Source: Nocardioides sp. (GTDB lineage Bacteria; Actinomycetota; Actinomycetes; Propionibacteriales; Nocardioidaceae). Taken from it: DNA of 11,542 bases. A program made the position numbers and the translations under genes. Location of the stretch: contig JAKDNC010000056.1 in NCBI GenBank assembly GCA_030452025.1, positions 1 through 11,542 of the forward strand. Direction: 5' to 3'. Below are positions 1-6,414 of this stretch, piece by piece. The notes below the pieces were generated by a model, which had not been told where the DNA came from, searched no databases, and worked only from the letters and a program-made list of their open reading frames with translations. Within the stretch, counting starts at the first letter, position 1; each line of letters opens with the position of its first letter.

Positions 1-1
1 G

Positions 2-1051
2 GCGTCGCTGAGCAGCAACCCGCGCTACCAGCTGCTCAGCGACCAGATCCTTGCTGCCCGCGGGGAGGACATCGAGATCGACATTCGCGGCATCGAGCGG
101 CTTCGGGCGACCGCAGACTCCATCGTCCCCGAGGCCGCATGCACCAGCACCCAGCTGCACGTCCAGACCTCGCCGGACGACTTCGCGGCCTACTGGAATG
201 CCTCCCAGGCGATCGCAGCCATCCAGCTCGCGGTGGGGGCGAACTCTCCGTTCCTCCTCGGTCAGGAGCTGTGGCGCGAGACCCGCATTCCCCTCTTCGA
301 GCAGGCCACGGACACGCGGAGCGAGGAGTTCAAGGCGCAGGGTGTGCGCCCCCGTGTGTGGTTCGGCGAGCGCTGGGTCACCACGGTCTTCGACCTGTTC
401 GAGGAGAACGTCCGCTACTTTCCTGCGCTCCTCCCGGTGACCACGGAGGAGGACCCCCTGGAGGTCCTCGAGGCAGGCGGCATCCCCGAGCTCTCCGAGC
501 TGCGGCTCCACAACGGCACCGTCTACCGCTGGAACCGGCCGATCTACGACATCGCGGACGGCGTGCCTCACCTGCGCGTGGAGAACAGGGTCCTCGCTGC
601 CGGGCCCACGGTCATCGACACCATGGCGAACGCGGCCTTCTACTTCGGGCTGGTCCGTGCCCTGGCCGAGCACGAGCGGCCGCTGTGGTCCCAGATGTCC
701 TTCAGCGCGGCGGAGGAGAACTTCCACACTGCGGCGCGGCAGGGGATCGAGGCGCAGGTGTACTGGCCAGGCGTGGGGCAGGTGTCCGCCACCGAGCTGG
801 TCCTGCGCCGGCTGTTGCCCCTGGCCTACGACGGCCTCGCGGCGTGGGGTGTCGACCACGACGAGGCCGCGGAGTTCCTGGGCGTGATCGAACAGCGCTG
901 CCTGCTCGGCCACAACGGTGCCAGCTGGTTCGCCGGCCGATTCCACACCTACGCCGACAAGGTCGACCGCGCGGATGCGTTGCGCCGAACACTGGTCGAC
1001 TACCGCGGGCTGATGCACACCAACGCGCCGGTGCACACATGGGAACGGTGA
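2..1051 (+). CDS. GCS2-type glutamate-cysteine ligase family protein, C-terminal part (5' truncated by window edge)
   Basis: The reading frame is open from base 2 to a TGA at 1049-1051, giving 349 visible residues. The start lies outside the window; an in-frame GTG at 233 falls inside conserved sequence and is not the start. Visible motifs match the ATP-dependent carboxylate-amine/glutamate-cysteine ligase family 2. These are NPRYQLLSDQI at residues 6-16, ETRIPLFEQATDTR near 90-103, WFGERW near 120, FEENVRYFPALLP near 132, HNGTVYRWNRPIYD from residue 170, and LRVENRVLAAGPTVID shortly after. In this family these segments line the ATP and gamma-glutamyl sites of a cytoplasmic enzyme that joins glutamate to an amine such as cysteine. 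The true substrate cannot be read from sequence; the protein is not the EgtA type as far as I can tell. The next gene is convergent, 25 bp away. Family assignment is fairly sure, substrate unsure. Confidence 0.8.
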   Translation, partial: ASLSSNPRYQLLSDQILAARGEDIEIDIRGIERLRATADSIVPEAACTSTQLHVQTSPDDFAAYWNASQAIAAIQLAVGANSPFLLGQELWRETRIPLFEQATDTRSEEFKAQGVRPRVWFGERWVTTVFDLFEENVRYFPALLPVTTEEDPLEVLEAGGIPELSELRLHNGTVYRWNRPIYDIADGVPHLRVENRVLAAGPTVIDTMANAAFYFGLVRALAEHERPLWSQMSFSAAEENFHTAARQGIEAQVYWPGVGQVSATELVLRRLLPLAYDGLAAWGVDHDEAAEFLGVIEQRCLLGHNGASWFAGRFHTYADKVDRADALRRTLVDYRGLMHTNAPVHTWER

Positions 1052-1056
1052 CTGGC

Positions 1057-1075
1057 CAGGGCTCCACAGGGCTCC
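1057..1075. repeat. Two tandem 9-bp copies in a convergent gap
   Basis: CAGGGCTCC occurs at 1057-1065 and again at 1067-1075, one base apart. The pair fills most of the 25-bp gap between the GCS2-family stop and the stop of the convergent small gene. I found no good dyad here, so it does not look like an intrinsic terminator. It is probably a short local duplication without function. Confidence 0.5.
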
Positions 1076-1076
1076 G

Positions 1077-1520
1077 TCAGGTCGGGCCGAGTTGCGGGCG
1101 GATCCGGAGCCGCTTCCACTCCCGGCGCTGGACCCCGTGGGGTTGATACCACCCGCCCTTGGTGACCACCACCATGCAGCGTGGGGTCACCAAGGCTGCC
1201 TCGAACGCGCGATCGATCGGGCCCATCCACGCGGCATCCTCGTCATGGGGGAGGGGCGCGCCGGACCGGGTCAGCCAGGCTGACGGGACGGTGGCACCCA
1301 CCTGGTGGAGCACGCTGTCAAGGAGCTCGGCAACGATGTCGGTCCGAAGCCCGGCATCGAGACGGTCGCCGGGACCGACCAGCCAGGTCGTGGGCGTGCC
1401 CGTCAGGTCGCCGACGTGGAGCATCGGAGGGAATCGCCGGCGCCGTTCACCCGTCCGGAACCGGTGGACCGCCTCCCGCAGGTCGCCCAGCAGCTCGTGG
1501 TCATACATGCCGGTCAGCAT
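1077..1520 (-). CDS. Conserved hypothetical protein, 147 aa
   Basis: I do not recognise a named family, although similar short proteins are, to my recollection, common in actinobacteria. The ATG at 1520-1518 is preceded by AGGGG ten bases upstream, whereas the next in-frame ATG (1508) has no ribosome-binding site, so 1520 is preferred. The ORF stays open further upstream to 1883, but that part lies over the HhH-GPD gene and is a shadow. The product is soluble, with no signal peptide or membrane segment. It has an Arg-rich stretch at 26-29, then MLHVGDLTGTPTTWLVGPG (33-51), LDAGLRTDIVAELL (54-67), AWLTRSG (81-87), DEDAAWMGPIDRAFEAA (93-109) and MVVVTKGGW (116-124). The alternation of hydrophobic beta-like strands and helices suggests a compact alpha/beta fold. 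It is divergent from the HhH-GPD gene with 66 bp between starts. Confidence 0.72.
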   Translation of the reverse strand: MLTGMYDHELLGDLREAVHRFRTGERRRRFPPMLHVGDLTGTPTTWLVGPGDRLDAGLRTDIVAELLDSVLHQVGATVPSAWLTRSGAPLPHDEDAAWMGPIDRAFEAALVTPRCMVVVTKGGWYQPHGVQRREWKRLRIRPQLGPT

Positions 1521-1551
1521 GCCGCAGCCACCCCTGGACCGCATCCGGCTC

Positions 1552-1580
1552 TCCACAGGTCCGGCGGACGGTGGCAAGAT
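1552..1580 (+). promoter_or_regulatory. Candidate promoter for the HhH-GPD gene (leaderless)
   Basis: TCCACA (1552-1557, 4 of 6 to TTGACA) is followed by a 17-bp spacer and CAAGAT (1575-1580, 5 of 6 to TAAGAT-like -10 boxes). Six bases (GGACCC) then separate the box from the ATG at 1587. That geometry puts the transcription start at or next to the start codon, and no Shine-Dalgarno sequence is present, so a leaderless mRNA is likely. This is inference from spacing alone. Confidence 0.35.
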
Positions 1581-1586
1581 GGACCC

Positions 1587-2159
1587 ATGGCCATCAACAT
1601 CACCGGGGACGCCGCCGCAGACAAGGTCCTCTCCGAGGACCCGTTCGCTCTGGTCTGCGGGATGCTTCTGGACCAGCAGTATCCGATGGAGCATGCCTTC
1701 CGGGGGCCGGCCAAGATCCTCGACCGCTTCGGCAACCTGGACCCGGCCCTGATCGCGGAGGCCGACCCCGAGGAGTTCGCGGCGATGTGTGCCACCACAC
1801 CGGCCGTGCATCGCTTCCCGGGCTCGATGGCCACCCGCATCCAGGCACTCGCCGCGCTGGTCGTGGAGAAGTACGACGGCCACGCCTCGCGCCTCTGGGA
1901 AGAGGCCTCGGACGGGAAGGACCTGTTCAAGCGGATCCAGGAGCTGCCCGGCTTCGGCAAGCAGAAGTCGCAGATCCTCGTGGCTCTGCTCGCCAAGCAG
2001 CTCGACGTACGTCCCGATGGCTGGGAAACTGTCGCGGGAGATTACTCGCAGCCGGGGCGTCGCTCCGTCGCCGATGTGATCGATCCCCAGTCACTGCAGG
2101 AAGTTCGCGACTTCAAGAAGCAGAAGAAGGCCGCTGCGAAGGCTTCCTCGGATGCGTGA
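1587..2159 (+). CDS. HhH-GPD superfamily base-excision-repair-type protein, 190 aa
   Basis: Probable DNA glycosylase-fold protein, resembling the small actinobacterial HhH-GPD family (TIGR03252 type). The N-terminal half (about 18-110) matches the all-helical core, with GMLLDQQYPMEHAF at 25-38. The helix-hairpin-helix signature is LPGFG at 120-124. Counting from LPGVG in endonuclease III, the conserved catalytic Asp falls on D144 (RPDGW) without gaps, while the catalytic Lys position falls on Q126 (GKQKS). There is no C-terminal Cys4 iron-sulfur motif. The last 15 residues are rich in Lys and Ala. The ATG at 1587 follows a -10-like box by six bases and starts the conserved region; the frame is open upstream to 1305 only as a shadow of the divergent gene. 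Family membership is clear; enzymatic activity and substrate are unknown. Confidence 0.85.
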   Translation: MAINITGDAAADKVLSEDPFALVCGMLLDQQYPMEHAFRGPAKILDRFGNLDPALIAEADPEEFAAMCATTPAVHRFPGSMATRIQALAALVVEKYDGHASRLWEEASDGKDLFKRIQELPGFGKQKSQILVALLAKQLDVRPDGWETVAGDYSQPGRRSVADVIDPQSLQEVRDFKKQKKAAAKASSDA

Positions 2160-2182
2160 TGACGCCCGGTCCAGCCCGAGGG

Positions 2183-2210
2183 TTGGATGCGTGGGTGGGC
2201 GTGGCATAAT
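2183..2210 (+). promoter_or_regulatory. Promoter of sigA/hrdB
   Basis: CATAAT at 2205-2210 matches the -10 consensus at 5 of 6 positions and is the best -10 box in the window. TTGGAT at 2183-2188 keeps the TTG core of a -35 box, with a 16-bp spacer. The expected start site is near 2217, giving a leader of about 58 nt before the GTG at 2275. The promoter begins 23 bp after the HhH-GPD stop, so sigA is likely transcribed independently. Confidence 0.55.
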
Positions 2211-2215
2211 GTGAA

Positions 2216-2247
2216 CGCGGCTCTTGACGTTACCGGGCTTTGCCGCG
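2216..2247 (+). other. Possible stem-loop in the sigA leader
   Basis: CGCGGC (2216-2221) is the exact reverse complement of GCCGCG (2242-2247), with a 20-nt loop. The first arm coincides with the predicted 5' end of the transcript, so the hairpin would cap the leader. The ribosome-binding site at 2264-2269 lies outside the stem and stays free. The stem is short and the loop long, so the structure is tentative. Confidence 0.3.
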
Positions 2248-2263
2248 CCCCAATTGTTCTTCC

Positions 2264-2269
2264 GAGAGG
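2264..2269 (+). promoter_or_regulatory. Ribosome-binding site fixing the sigA start
   Basis: GAGAGG lies five bases before the GTG at 2275. It supports 2275 over the in-frame TTG at 2224 and the GTG at 2269, which overlaps the last G of this site. Confidence 0.65.
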
Positions 2270-2274
2270 TGTTC

Positions 2275-3747
2275 GTGTCTTCGAGCTCGCGAAAGTTGCT
2301 TCCTGCCGAGGTCTTGTCCCATCCCGAGATCGTCGGTCTGGCGGACTCTGCCGGCCCCAACGGGACGCTGACGCCCGAGGCTGTGCGCCGGGCGAGTGAA
2401 GCTGCCGACATCGAGCCTCGCCACCTGCGCGCCCTGCTGGTGCACCTGAGCAGTCAGGGCATCACGGTCGCGGTGAACGCCGACGACCATGCCAAGGCCG
2501 TGGCTGCGGCCGCTCCGCGCAAGACCACCAGTGCGAGCGCCGCGACGAAGAAGACCGCTGCGAAGAAGCCGGCCACCAAGGCCGCGGCGAAGAAGGCACC
2601 CGCGAAGAAGGCCGCCGCCAAGAAGGCGGTTGCTGTCGAGGAGACCGTCGAGGTCGAGGTGCCGGCCGTCGCGGTCGTGGGCCCGGACGGCAAGAAGATC
2701 CTCCCGGACATTCCCGACGCCCAGTTCGAGAAGGACGTCAAGGTCGACCCGACGATCAAGGAAGACGAGAAGCAGGCCTTCACCGTCTCCCAGGCCGACG
2801 AGACTGACGAGCCCGAGCAGCAGGTCATGGTTGCCGGTGCCACCGCCGACCCGGTCAAGGACTACCTCAAGCAGATCGGCAAGGTGCCGCTCCTCAACGC
2901 CGAGATGGAGGTCGAGCTCGCCAAGCGGATCGAGGCCGGTCTCTTCTCCGAGGAGAAGGTCGTCAAGGGCGGCAAGATCACTCCCAAGATGCTCGAGGAG
3001 CTCGAGTGGATCGTTGATGACGGCCGCCGTGCCAAGAACCACCTCCTGGAGGCCAACCTCCGGCTGGTGGTCTCGCTGGCCAAGCGCTACACCGGGCGCG
3101 GCATGCTCTTCCTGGACCTGATCCAGGAGGGCAACCTCGGCCTGATCCGTGCGGTCGAGAAGTTCGACTACACCAAGGGCTACAAGTTCTCCACCTACGC
3201 CACGTGGTGGATCCGCCAGGCCATCACCCGCGCCATGGCCGATCAGGCACGCACCATCCGTATCCCGGTGCACATGGTCGAGGTCATCAACAAGCTGGCC
3301 CGCGTCCAGCGCCAGATGCTCCAGGACCTGGGTCGCGAGCCCCTGCCCGAGGAGCTCGCCAAGGAGCTCGACATGACCCCCGAGAAGGTCATCGAGGTCC
3401 AGAAGTACGGCCGCGAGCCGATCTCCCTGCACACCCCGCTGGGTGAGGACGGGGACTCCGAGTTCGGTGACCTGATCGAGGACTCCGAGGCCATTGTCCC
3501 GGCCGATGCCGTGAGCTTCACGCTCCTGCAGGAGCAACTCCATGCCGTCCTCGACACTCTCTCCGAGCGTGAGGCGGGCGTGGTCAGCATGCGCTTCGGC
3601 CTGACCGACGGCCAGCCCAAGACCCTGGACGAGATCGGCAAGGTCTACGGCGTGACCCGCGAGCGGATCCGTCAGATCGAGTCCAAGACGATGTCGAAGC
3701 TGCGCCACCCGAGTCGTTCCCAGGTCCTGCGCGACTATCTCGACTGA
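2275..3747 (+). CDS. sigA: Principal RNA polymerase sigma factor SigA/HrdB (RpoD family), 490 aa
   Basis: Housekeeping sigma-70 that directs RNA polymerase to -10/-35 promoters. The N-terminal segment (about 1-70) is region-1.1-like. It is followed by a Lys/Ala-rich tail (about 83-120, repeated AAKK and APAKK units) and an acidic linker. Region 1.2 starts at DPVKDYLKQIGK (192). Region 2 starts at NLRLVVSLAKRY (261) and includes the -10-binding FSTYATWWIRQAITR from about 305 and RTIRIPVHMVE near 327-337. Region 3 follows, and region 4 ends with VTRERIRQIESK (from 460), the -35-binding helix-turn-helix. The C-terminal residues are nearly identical to what I know of HrdB and SigA, which separates it from alternative group 2 sigmas. 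The GTG at 2275 is chosen because of GAGAGG five bases upstream; an upstream TTG at 2224 lies in the leader. The parE-like gene 3 kb downstream matches the Streptomyces hrdB neighbourhood. Other accepted names are hrdB and rpoD. Confidence 0.96.
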   Translation: MSSSSRKLLPAEVLSHPEIVGLADSAGPNGTLTPEAVRRASEAADIEPRHLRALLVHLSSQGITVAVNADDHAKAVAAAAPRKTTSASAATKKTAAKKPATKAAAKKAPAKKAAAKKAVAVEETVEVEVPAVAVVGPDGKKILPDIPDAQFEKDVKVDPTIKEDEKQAFTVSQADETDEPEQQVMVAGATADPVKDYLKQIGKVPLLNAEMEVELAKRIEAGLFSEEKVVKGGKITPKMLEELEWIVDDGRRAKNHLLEANLRLVVSLAKRYTGRGMLFLDLIQEGNLGLIRAVEKFDYTKGYKFSTYATWWIRQAITRAMADQARTIRIPVHMVEVINKLARVQRQMLQDLGREPLPEELAKELDMTPEKVIEVQKYGREPISLHTPLGEDGDSEFGDLIEDSEAIVPADAVSFTLLQEQLHAVLDTLSEREAGVVSMRFGLTDGQPKTLDEIGKVYGVTRERIRQIESKTMSKLRHPSRSQVLRDYLD

Positions 3748-3776
3748 GCAGGTTCAGGGGCTCGAGCAATTGACTC

Positions 3777-3805
3777 TCGACGTACGGCGATCCCGGGACT
3801 AGTCT
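3777..3805 (+). promoter_or_regulatory. Promoter of the secreted amidase gene
   Basis: TCGACG (3777-3782, 4 of 6 to TTGACA), a 17-bp spacer and TAGTCT (3800-3805, fits TANNNT) form a plausible SigA-type promoter with a start near 3812. A better -35 match, TTGACT at 3770-3775, is 24 bp from the same -10 box and so too far. The leader would be about 40 nt and carries GGGAG at 3844-3848, five bases before the GTG start. Confidence 0.5.
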
Positions 3806-3810
3806 CCGGG
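3792..3810. repeat. Near-perfect 18-bp palindrome with one inserted base over the amidase -10 box
   Basis: CCCGGGACTAGTCTCCGGG reads as CCCGG + GACTAGTC + T + CCGGG. Without the single T it is a perfect 18-bp palindrome. It covers the -10 box TAGTCT completely. It could be an operator for a dimeric repressor, or, as RNA, the terminator hairpin of sigA; no T-run follows. Confidence 0.5.
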
Positions 3811-3853
3811 TGGGCACCTCGCCCGTTCACACGAACGATTCTCGGGAGTCAAC

Positions 3854-5833
3854 GTGTCACGTCGAATCACTGCACCCGGAAAGATCCGGGTCGCGGCAAT
3901 CCTCGGTGCGATGGTCGTTGCCGGTCTGGTCTCCACGGTCAACCAGCCCGTCGCTTCGGCCACCAACTGGAAGGCGTGCCTTTCAGGCACCACCGACCGT
4001 CAGGCGGTCTTCGACCGCGCAGCTGAGATCAGTGGTGTCCCCGCTGAAGTATTGCTGGGCGTGTCATTCATGCAGTCGCGCTGGGATGCCCACGGGGCGG
4101 CGCCGAGCACCTCGGGCGGCTATGGCCCGATGCACCTCACTGCGGTCCCTGACACCCGTGCGGACCCTGACCCGCTCGGCAAGGGCGAGGAGGGTCACAC
4201 CCGAACCACGAAACCACGCGTGCGCTCCTCGACGATGGATGAGGAGACCCTGCGCACCTTGGACGCCGCTGCCGAGCTGACCGGGCTCGCCCCGAGCCGG
4301 CTGAAGCGCGACGCGGTCGCCAACGTCTGCGCGGGTGCGGCCCTGATCGCGGACTACCAGGCCGATGCCGGGGGTGCCACCGAGCTCGATGACTGGAGCG
4401 CGGCCGTGGCCCGCTACAGCGGCGCTTCCAACCGCGCCACCGGCCTGAGGTTCGCCCGGCAGGTCTTCGCCACGATCCGCAGCGGTGAGAGCCGCACGAC
4501 CAACGACGGTCAGCAGGTCTCGCTGGCTCCGGTGCCGGCGGCCCGCGTGGACGTGGCCGCCGTGGACGAACTGGATCTCCTCGTCGCCGACCCGGGCGCC
4601 ACAGACTGCCCTGCCCGCCTCGGATGTCTATCCATACCCGCTCCCTATGAGTGGTTCGGAGAGCCCGAGCCCGGCAAATACGGAAACCATGACCTCGCGG
4701 ACCGTCCGAACGACCTCGACATCGACTACATCCTGGTCCACGACACCGAGGCGACCTGGGACACGACGTTGGACCTGGTGACCACGCCGACCTACCTCGC
4801 CTGGAACTACTCGCTGCGCTCGGTAGACGGGAAGATTGCTCAGCACCTCGACAGCAGCGACGTCGGCTGGCACGCCGGCAACTGGTACGTGAACATGCAC
4901 TCGATCGGGATCGAGCACGAGGGCTTCGCGATCGAGGGGGCGAGCTGGTACACCGAGACGCTGTATCGCAACTCCGCCCGGTTGGTGCGACACCTCGCCC
5001 GGAAGTACGACGTCCCGCTGGACCGCAGTCACATCATCGGACACGACCAGGTGCCGGGGACCATCCCGAAAACCGTCCGGGGCATGCACTGGGACCCGGG
5101 ACCGTACTGGGACTGGGAGCACTACTTCAAGCTGCTCGGCGCCCCGATCAAGCCGGGCCGCCGGGGCCGCAGCGACGTGGTGACCGTTCGCCCGGGCTTC
5201 GAACGCAACAAACAGGTGGTGACCGGCTGCGAGGACGGCACCTGCGCCACGCAGGGCACCAACTTCGTCTACCTGCGCACCGCCCCTTCGACAGACGCGC
5301 CGTTGGTCAAGGACATCGGGCTGCACCCGGACGGCTCGCCGTCGACCACGCACGTCTCGGACATCGGCGCCAGGGCCGCGGCCGGCCACAAGTTCTTGGT
5401 GGCCCAGCGGCGGCGTCACTGGACCGGGGTCTGGTACCTCGGTGAGATCGCCTGGGTGCACAACCCGAGGCGGGGGCGCGGCCGGGTCCTGGTGCCCTCC
5501 CGGGGAAAGGTCGTCGTGACCGCAGGCGACGAGGCGGTGCCGGTCTACGGACGCGCCTACCCGGAGGAATCGGCGTACCCCGAGGAGATCCCGTACCAGG
5601 AGGTGACACCGCTGCAGTACACGATCAAACCCGGTCAGGCCTACGTGGTGGGGGACGCCGATCCCGAGACCGACTACTACTACGCGAAGACGTTCAACTG
5701 CGAACTCCTCGCGCTGGACTGCACGGAGGTGGAAGGGGAAGATGCCTACCTGCAGATCTGGTTCGGACATCGGATCGCCTACGTCCGTGCCGCGGACGTG
5801 GAGGTCCGCCGCGGCATCCGGCCGCGGCACTAG
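3854..5833 (+). CDS. Secreted N-acetylmuramoyl-L-alanine amidase (Amidase_2 type) with transglycosylase-like N-terminus, 659 aa
   Basis: Predicted exported zinc hydrolase that cuts the bond between MurNAc and the stem-peptide L-Ala in peptidoglycan. The GTG start has GGGAG five bases upstream. Residues 1-36 form a signal peptide (basic RR/K region, hydrophobic 12-27, ASA cleavage site at 34-36). Residues about 48-95 resemble a lytic-transglycosylase core (VPAEVLLGVSFMQSRW, then GGYGPMHLT), but the usual catalytic Glu position holds Q74. The amidase domain spans about 285-430. Its likely zinc ligands are H296 (VHDTEA), H397 (GHDQVPG) and D414 (WDPGPYWDW), with the conserved GIEHEGF segment at 353-359. 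About 455-550 looks like a bacterial SH3-type wall-binding region (VYLRTAPS). Paired cysteines (GCEDGTC, and NCELLALDC near the end) suggest disulfides. The remaining C-terminus is unassigned. It has its own promoter and is likely monocistronic. Catalytic domain sure, other domains less so. Confidence 0.88.
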   Translation: MSRRITAPGKIRVAAILGAMVVAGLVSTVNQPVASATNWKACLSGTTDRQAVFDRAAEISGVPAEVLLGVSFMQSRWDAHGAAPSTSGGYGPMHLTAVPDTRADPDPLGKGEEGHTRTTKPRVRSSTMDEETLRTLDAAAELTGLAPSRLKRDAVANVCAGAALIADYQADAGGATELDDWSAAVARYSGASNRATGLRFARQVFATIRSGESRTTNDGQQVSLAPVPAARVDVAAVDELDLLVADPGATDCPARLGCLSIPAPYEWFGEPEPGKYGNHDLADRPNDLDIDYILVHDTEATWDTTLDLVTTPTYLAWNYSLRSVDGKIAQHLDSSDVGWHAGNWYVNMHSIGIEHEGFAIEGASWYTETLYRNSARLVRHLARKYDVPLDRSHIIGHDQVPGTIPKTVRGMHWDPGPYWDWEHYFKLLGAPIKPGRRGRSDVVTVRPGFERNKQVVTGCEDGTCATQGTNFVYLRTAPSTDAPLVKDIGLHPDGSPSTTHVSDIGARAAAGHKFLVAQRRRHWTGVWYLGEIAWVHNPRRGRGRVLVPSRGKVVVTAGDEAVPVYGRAYPEESAYPEEIPYQEVTPLQYTIKPGQAYVVGDADPETDYYYAKTFNCELLALDCTEVEGEDAYLQIWFGHRIAYVRAADVEVRRGIRPRH

Positions 5834-5839
5834 CCGGAC

Positions 5840-5866
5840 CCTGGTCCCCGGGGCGCCGGGGTCAGG
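5840..5866. terminator. Shared terminator-like hairpin between convergent amidase and DUF456 genes
   Basis: CCTG-GT-CCCCGG (5840-5851) pairs with CCGGGG-T-CAGG (5856-5866) around the loop GGCG: six GC pairs, a small internal loop, then four more pairs. It sits directly after the amidase stop and overlaps the DUF456 stop (5862-5864), so it could serve both strands. No T-run follows on either side, which is common in high-GC actinobacteria. Confidence 0.45.
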
Positions 5867-6344
5867 TGAGAACGACGCCGGTTGCCCATGTGAGAGCGGC
5901 CAGGACTCCGGCGCTGAACTCGATCAGCATCGAGGCACCGACCGCCTTGACTTCGGCCACCGTTGAACGTGAGGCGTCACCGCTGCCCAAACGCCTGTAC
6001 TCGGCGAGGTAGACGCCGGCGACGAAGCCGACCACGATCCCGACCACGGGAATCACGAAGAAGCCGACCACTCCCAGCAGCCCGCCCAGGAGCAGCGTGC
6101 TGCTCGGAACCCCTGCCCGGGTCATCTGCCGCCCCGGGACGGCGTACTTCACGATGGTGCCGAGGAGCAGCCAGACCGCGACGATCGAGAAGATCACCCA
6201 CGCCGTGGATCCCCCCGTCGTCCAGGCCCAGACCAGCACGGCGATGCCGATCAGGCCCGTGCCGGGCAGGAGCGGGACGACGATGCCCACGAGCCCGAGG
6301 GCTATCGCCAGGCTGATTCCGACTTCGAGAAGGGTCACCGCCAC
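5862..6344 (-). CDS. DUF456 family integral membrane protein, 160 aa
   Basis: Small multi-spanning membrane protein of unknown function. Hydrophobic segments lie at about 5-25, 29-41, 48-68, 83-115 (long enough for two passes) and 137-158. The family signature VPLLPGTGLIGIAVLVWAW is at 23-41, and the loop KYAVPGRQMTRAGVPSS (66-82) is followed by a Gly-rich zipper-like stretch (87-110, GGLLGVVGFF and VGFVAG). The protein has few charges apart from a short hydrophilic loop at about 114-134. The start is uncertain: GTG at 6344 gives 160 residues, while a GTG two codons later (6338) sits six bases after a TAGGGT box and would make a leaderless 158-residue product. It is convergent with the amidase and downstream of the DUF7455 gene on the same strand, but a strong hairpin separates the two. 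Confidence 0.83.
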   Translation of the reverse strand: MAVTLLEVGISLAIALGLVGIVVPLLPGTGLIGIAVLVWAWTTGGSTAWVIFSIVAVWLLLGTIVKYAVPGRQMTRAGVPSSTLLLGGLLGVVGFFVIPVVGIVVGFVAGVYLAEYRRLGSGDASRSTVAEVKAVGASMLIEFSAGVLAALTWATGVVLT

Positions 6345-6350
6345 ACCCTA
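6345..6350 (-). promoter_or_regulatory. Candidate -10 box for the DUF456 gene
   Basis: On the minus strand TAGGGT (6350 to 6345) abuts the GTG at 6344 and is followed by GTGGCG, then a second in-frame GTG at 6338. Transcription starting about seven bases after the box would begin at that second GTG, giving a leaderless mRNA. No convincing -35 box is seen. Confidence 0.35.
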
Positions 6351-6366
6351 GGTGGGCTGGAACGCG

Positions 6367-6403
6367 CGAACGGCCCCCCCCCAAAGCGGGTCGGGGCCGT
6401 TCG
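6367..6403 (-). terminator. Intrinsic terminator of the DUF7455 gene
   Basis: CGAACGGCCCC (6367-6377) and GGGGCCGTTCG (6393-6403) are perfect 11-bp inverted repeats around a 15-nt loop. The structure begins 11 bases after the DUF7455 stop on the minus strand and ends before the DUF456 promoter. It is the strongest hairpin in the window. A run of nine C residues (6374-6382 on the plus strand) spans the stem-loop junction. There is no T-run. Confidence 0.68.
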
Positions 6404-6414
6404 AAGCTCGGATA

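Noticed and set aside
2224..2274. TTG at 2224 as the sigA start, and TTGACG (2224-2229) as a second -35 box
   Set aside because: The TTG has no ribosome site and lies in the leader, while GTG 2275 has GAGAGG at the right distance. For a promoter, the nearest -10-like bases (CAATTG) are 21 bp away, and CATAAT at 2205 is far better.
2230..3708. 492-codon open frame on the minus strand over sigA
   Set aside because: A shadow of the sigma-factor codons, Leu/Asp/Gly-rich with no start signals or family motifs.
3770..3775. TTGACT as the amidase -35 box
   Set aside because: It is 24 bp from the TAGTCT -10 box, too far for a sigma-70 promoter; TCGACG at 3777 has a 17-bp spacer.
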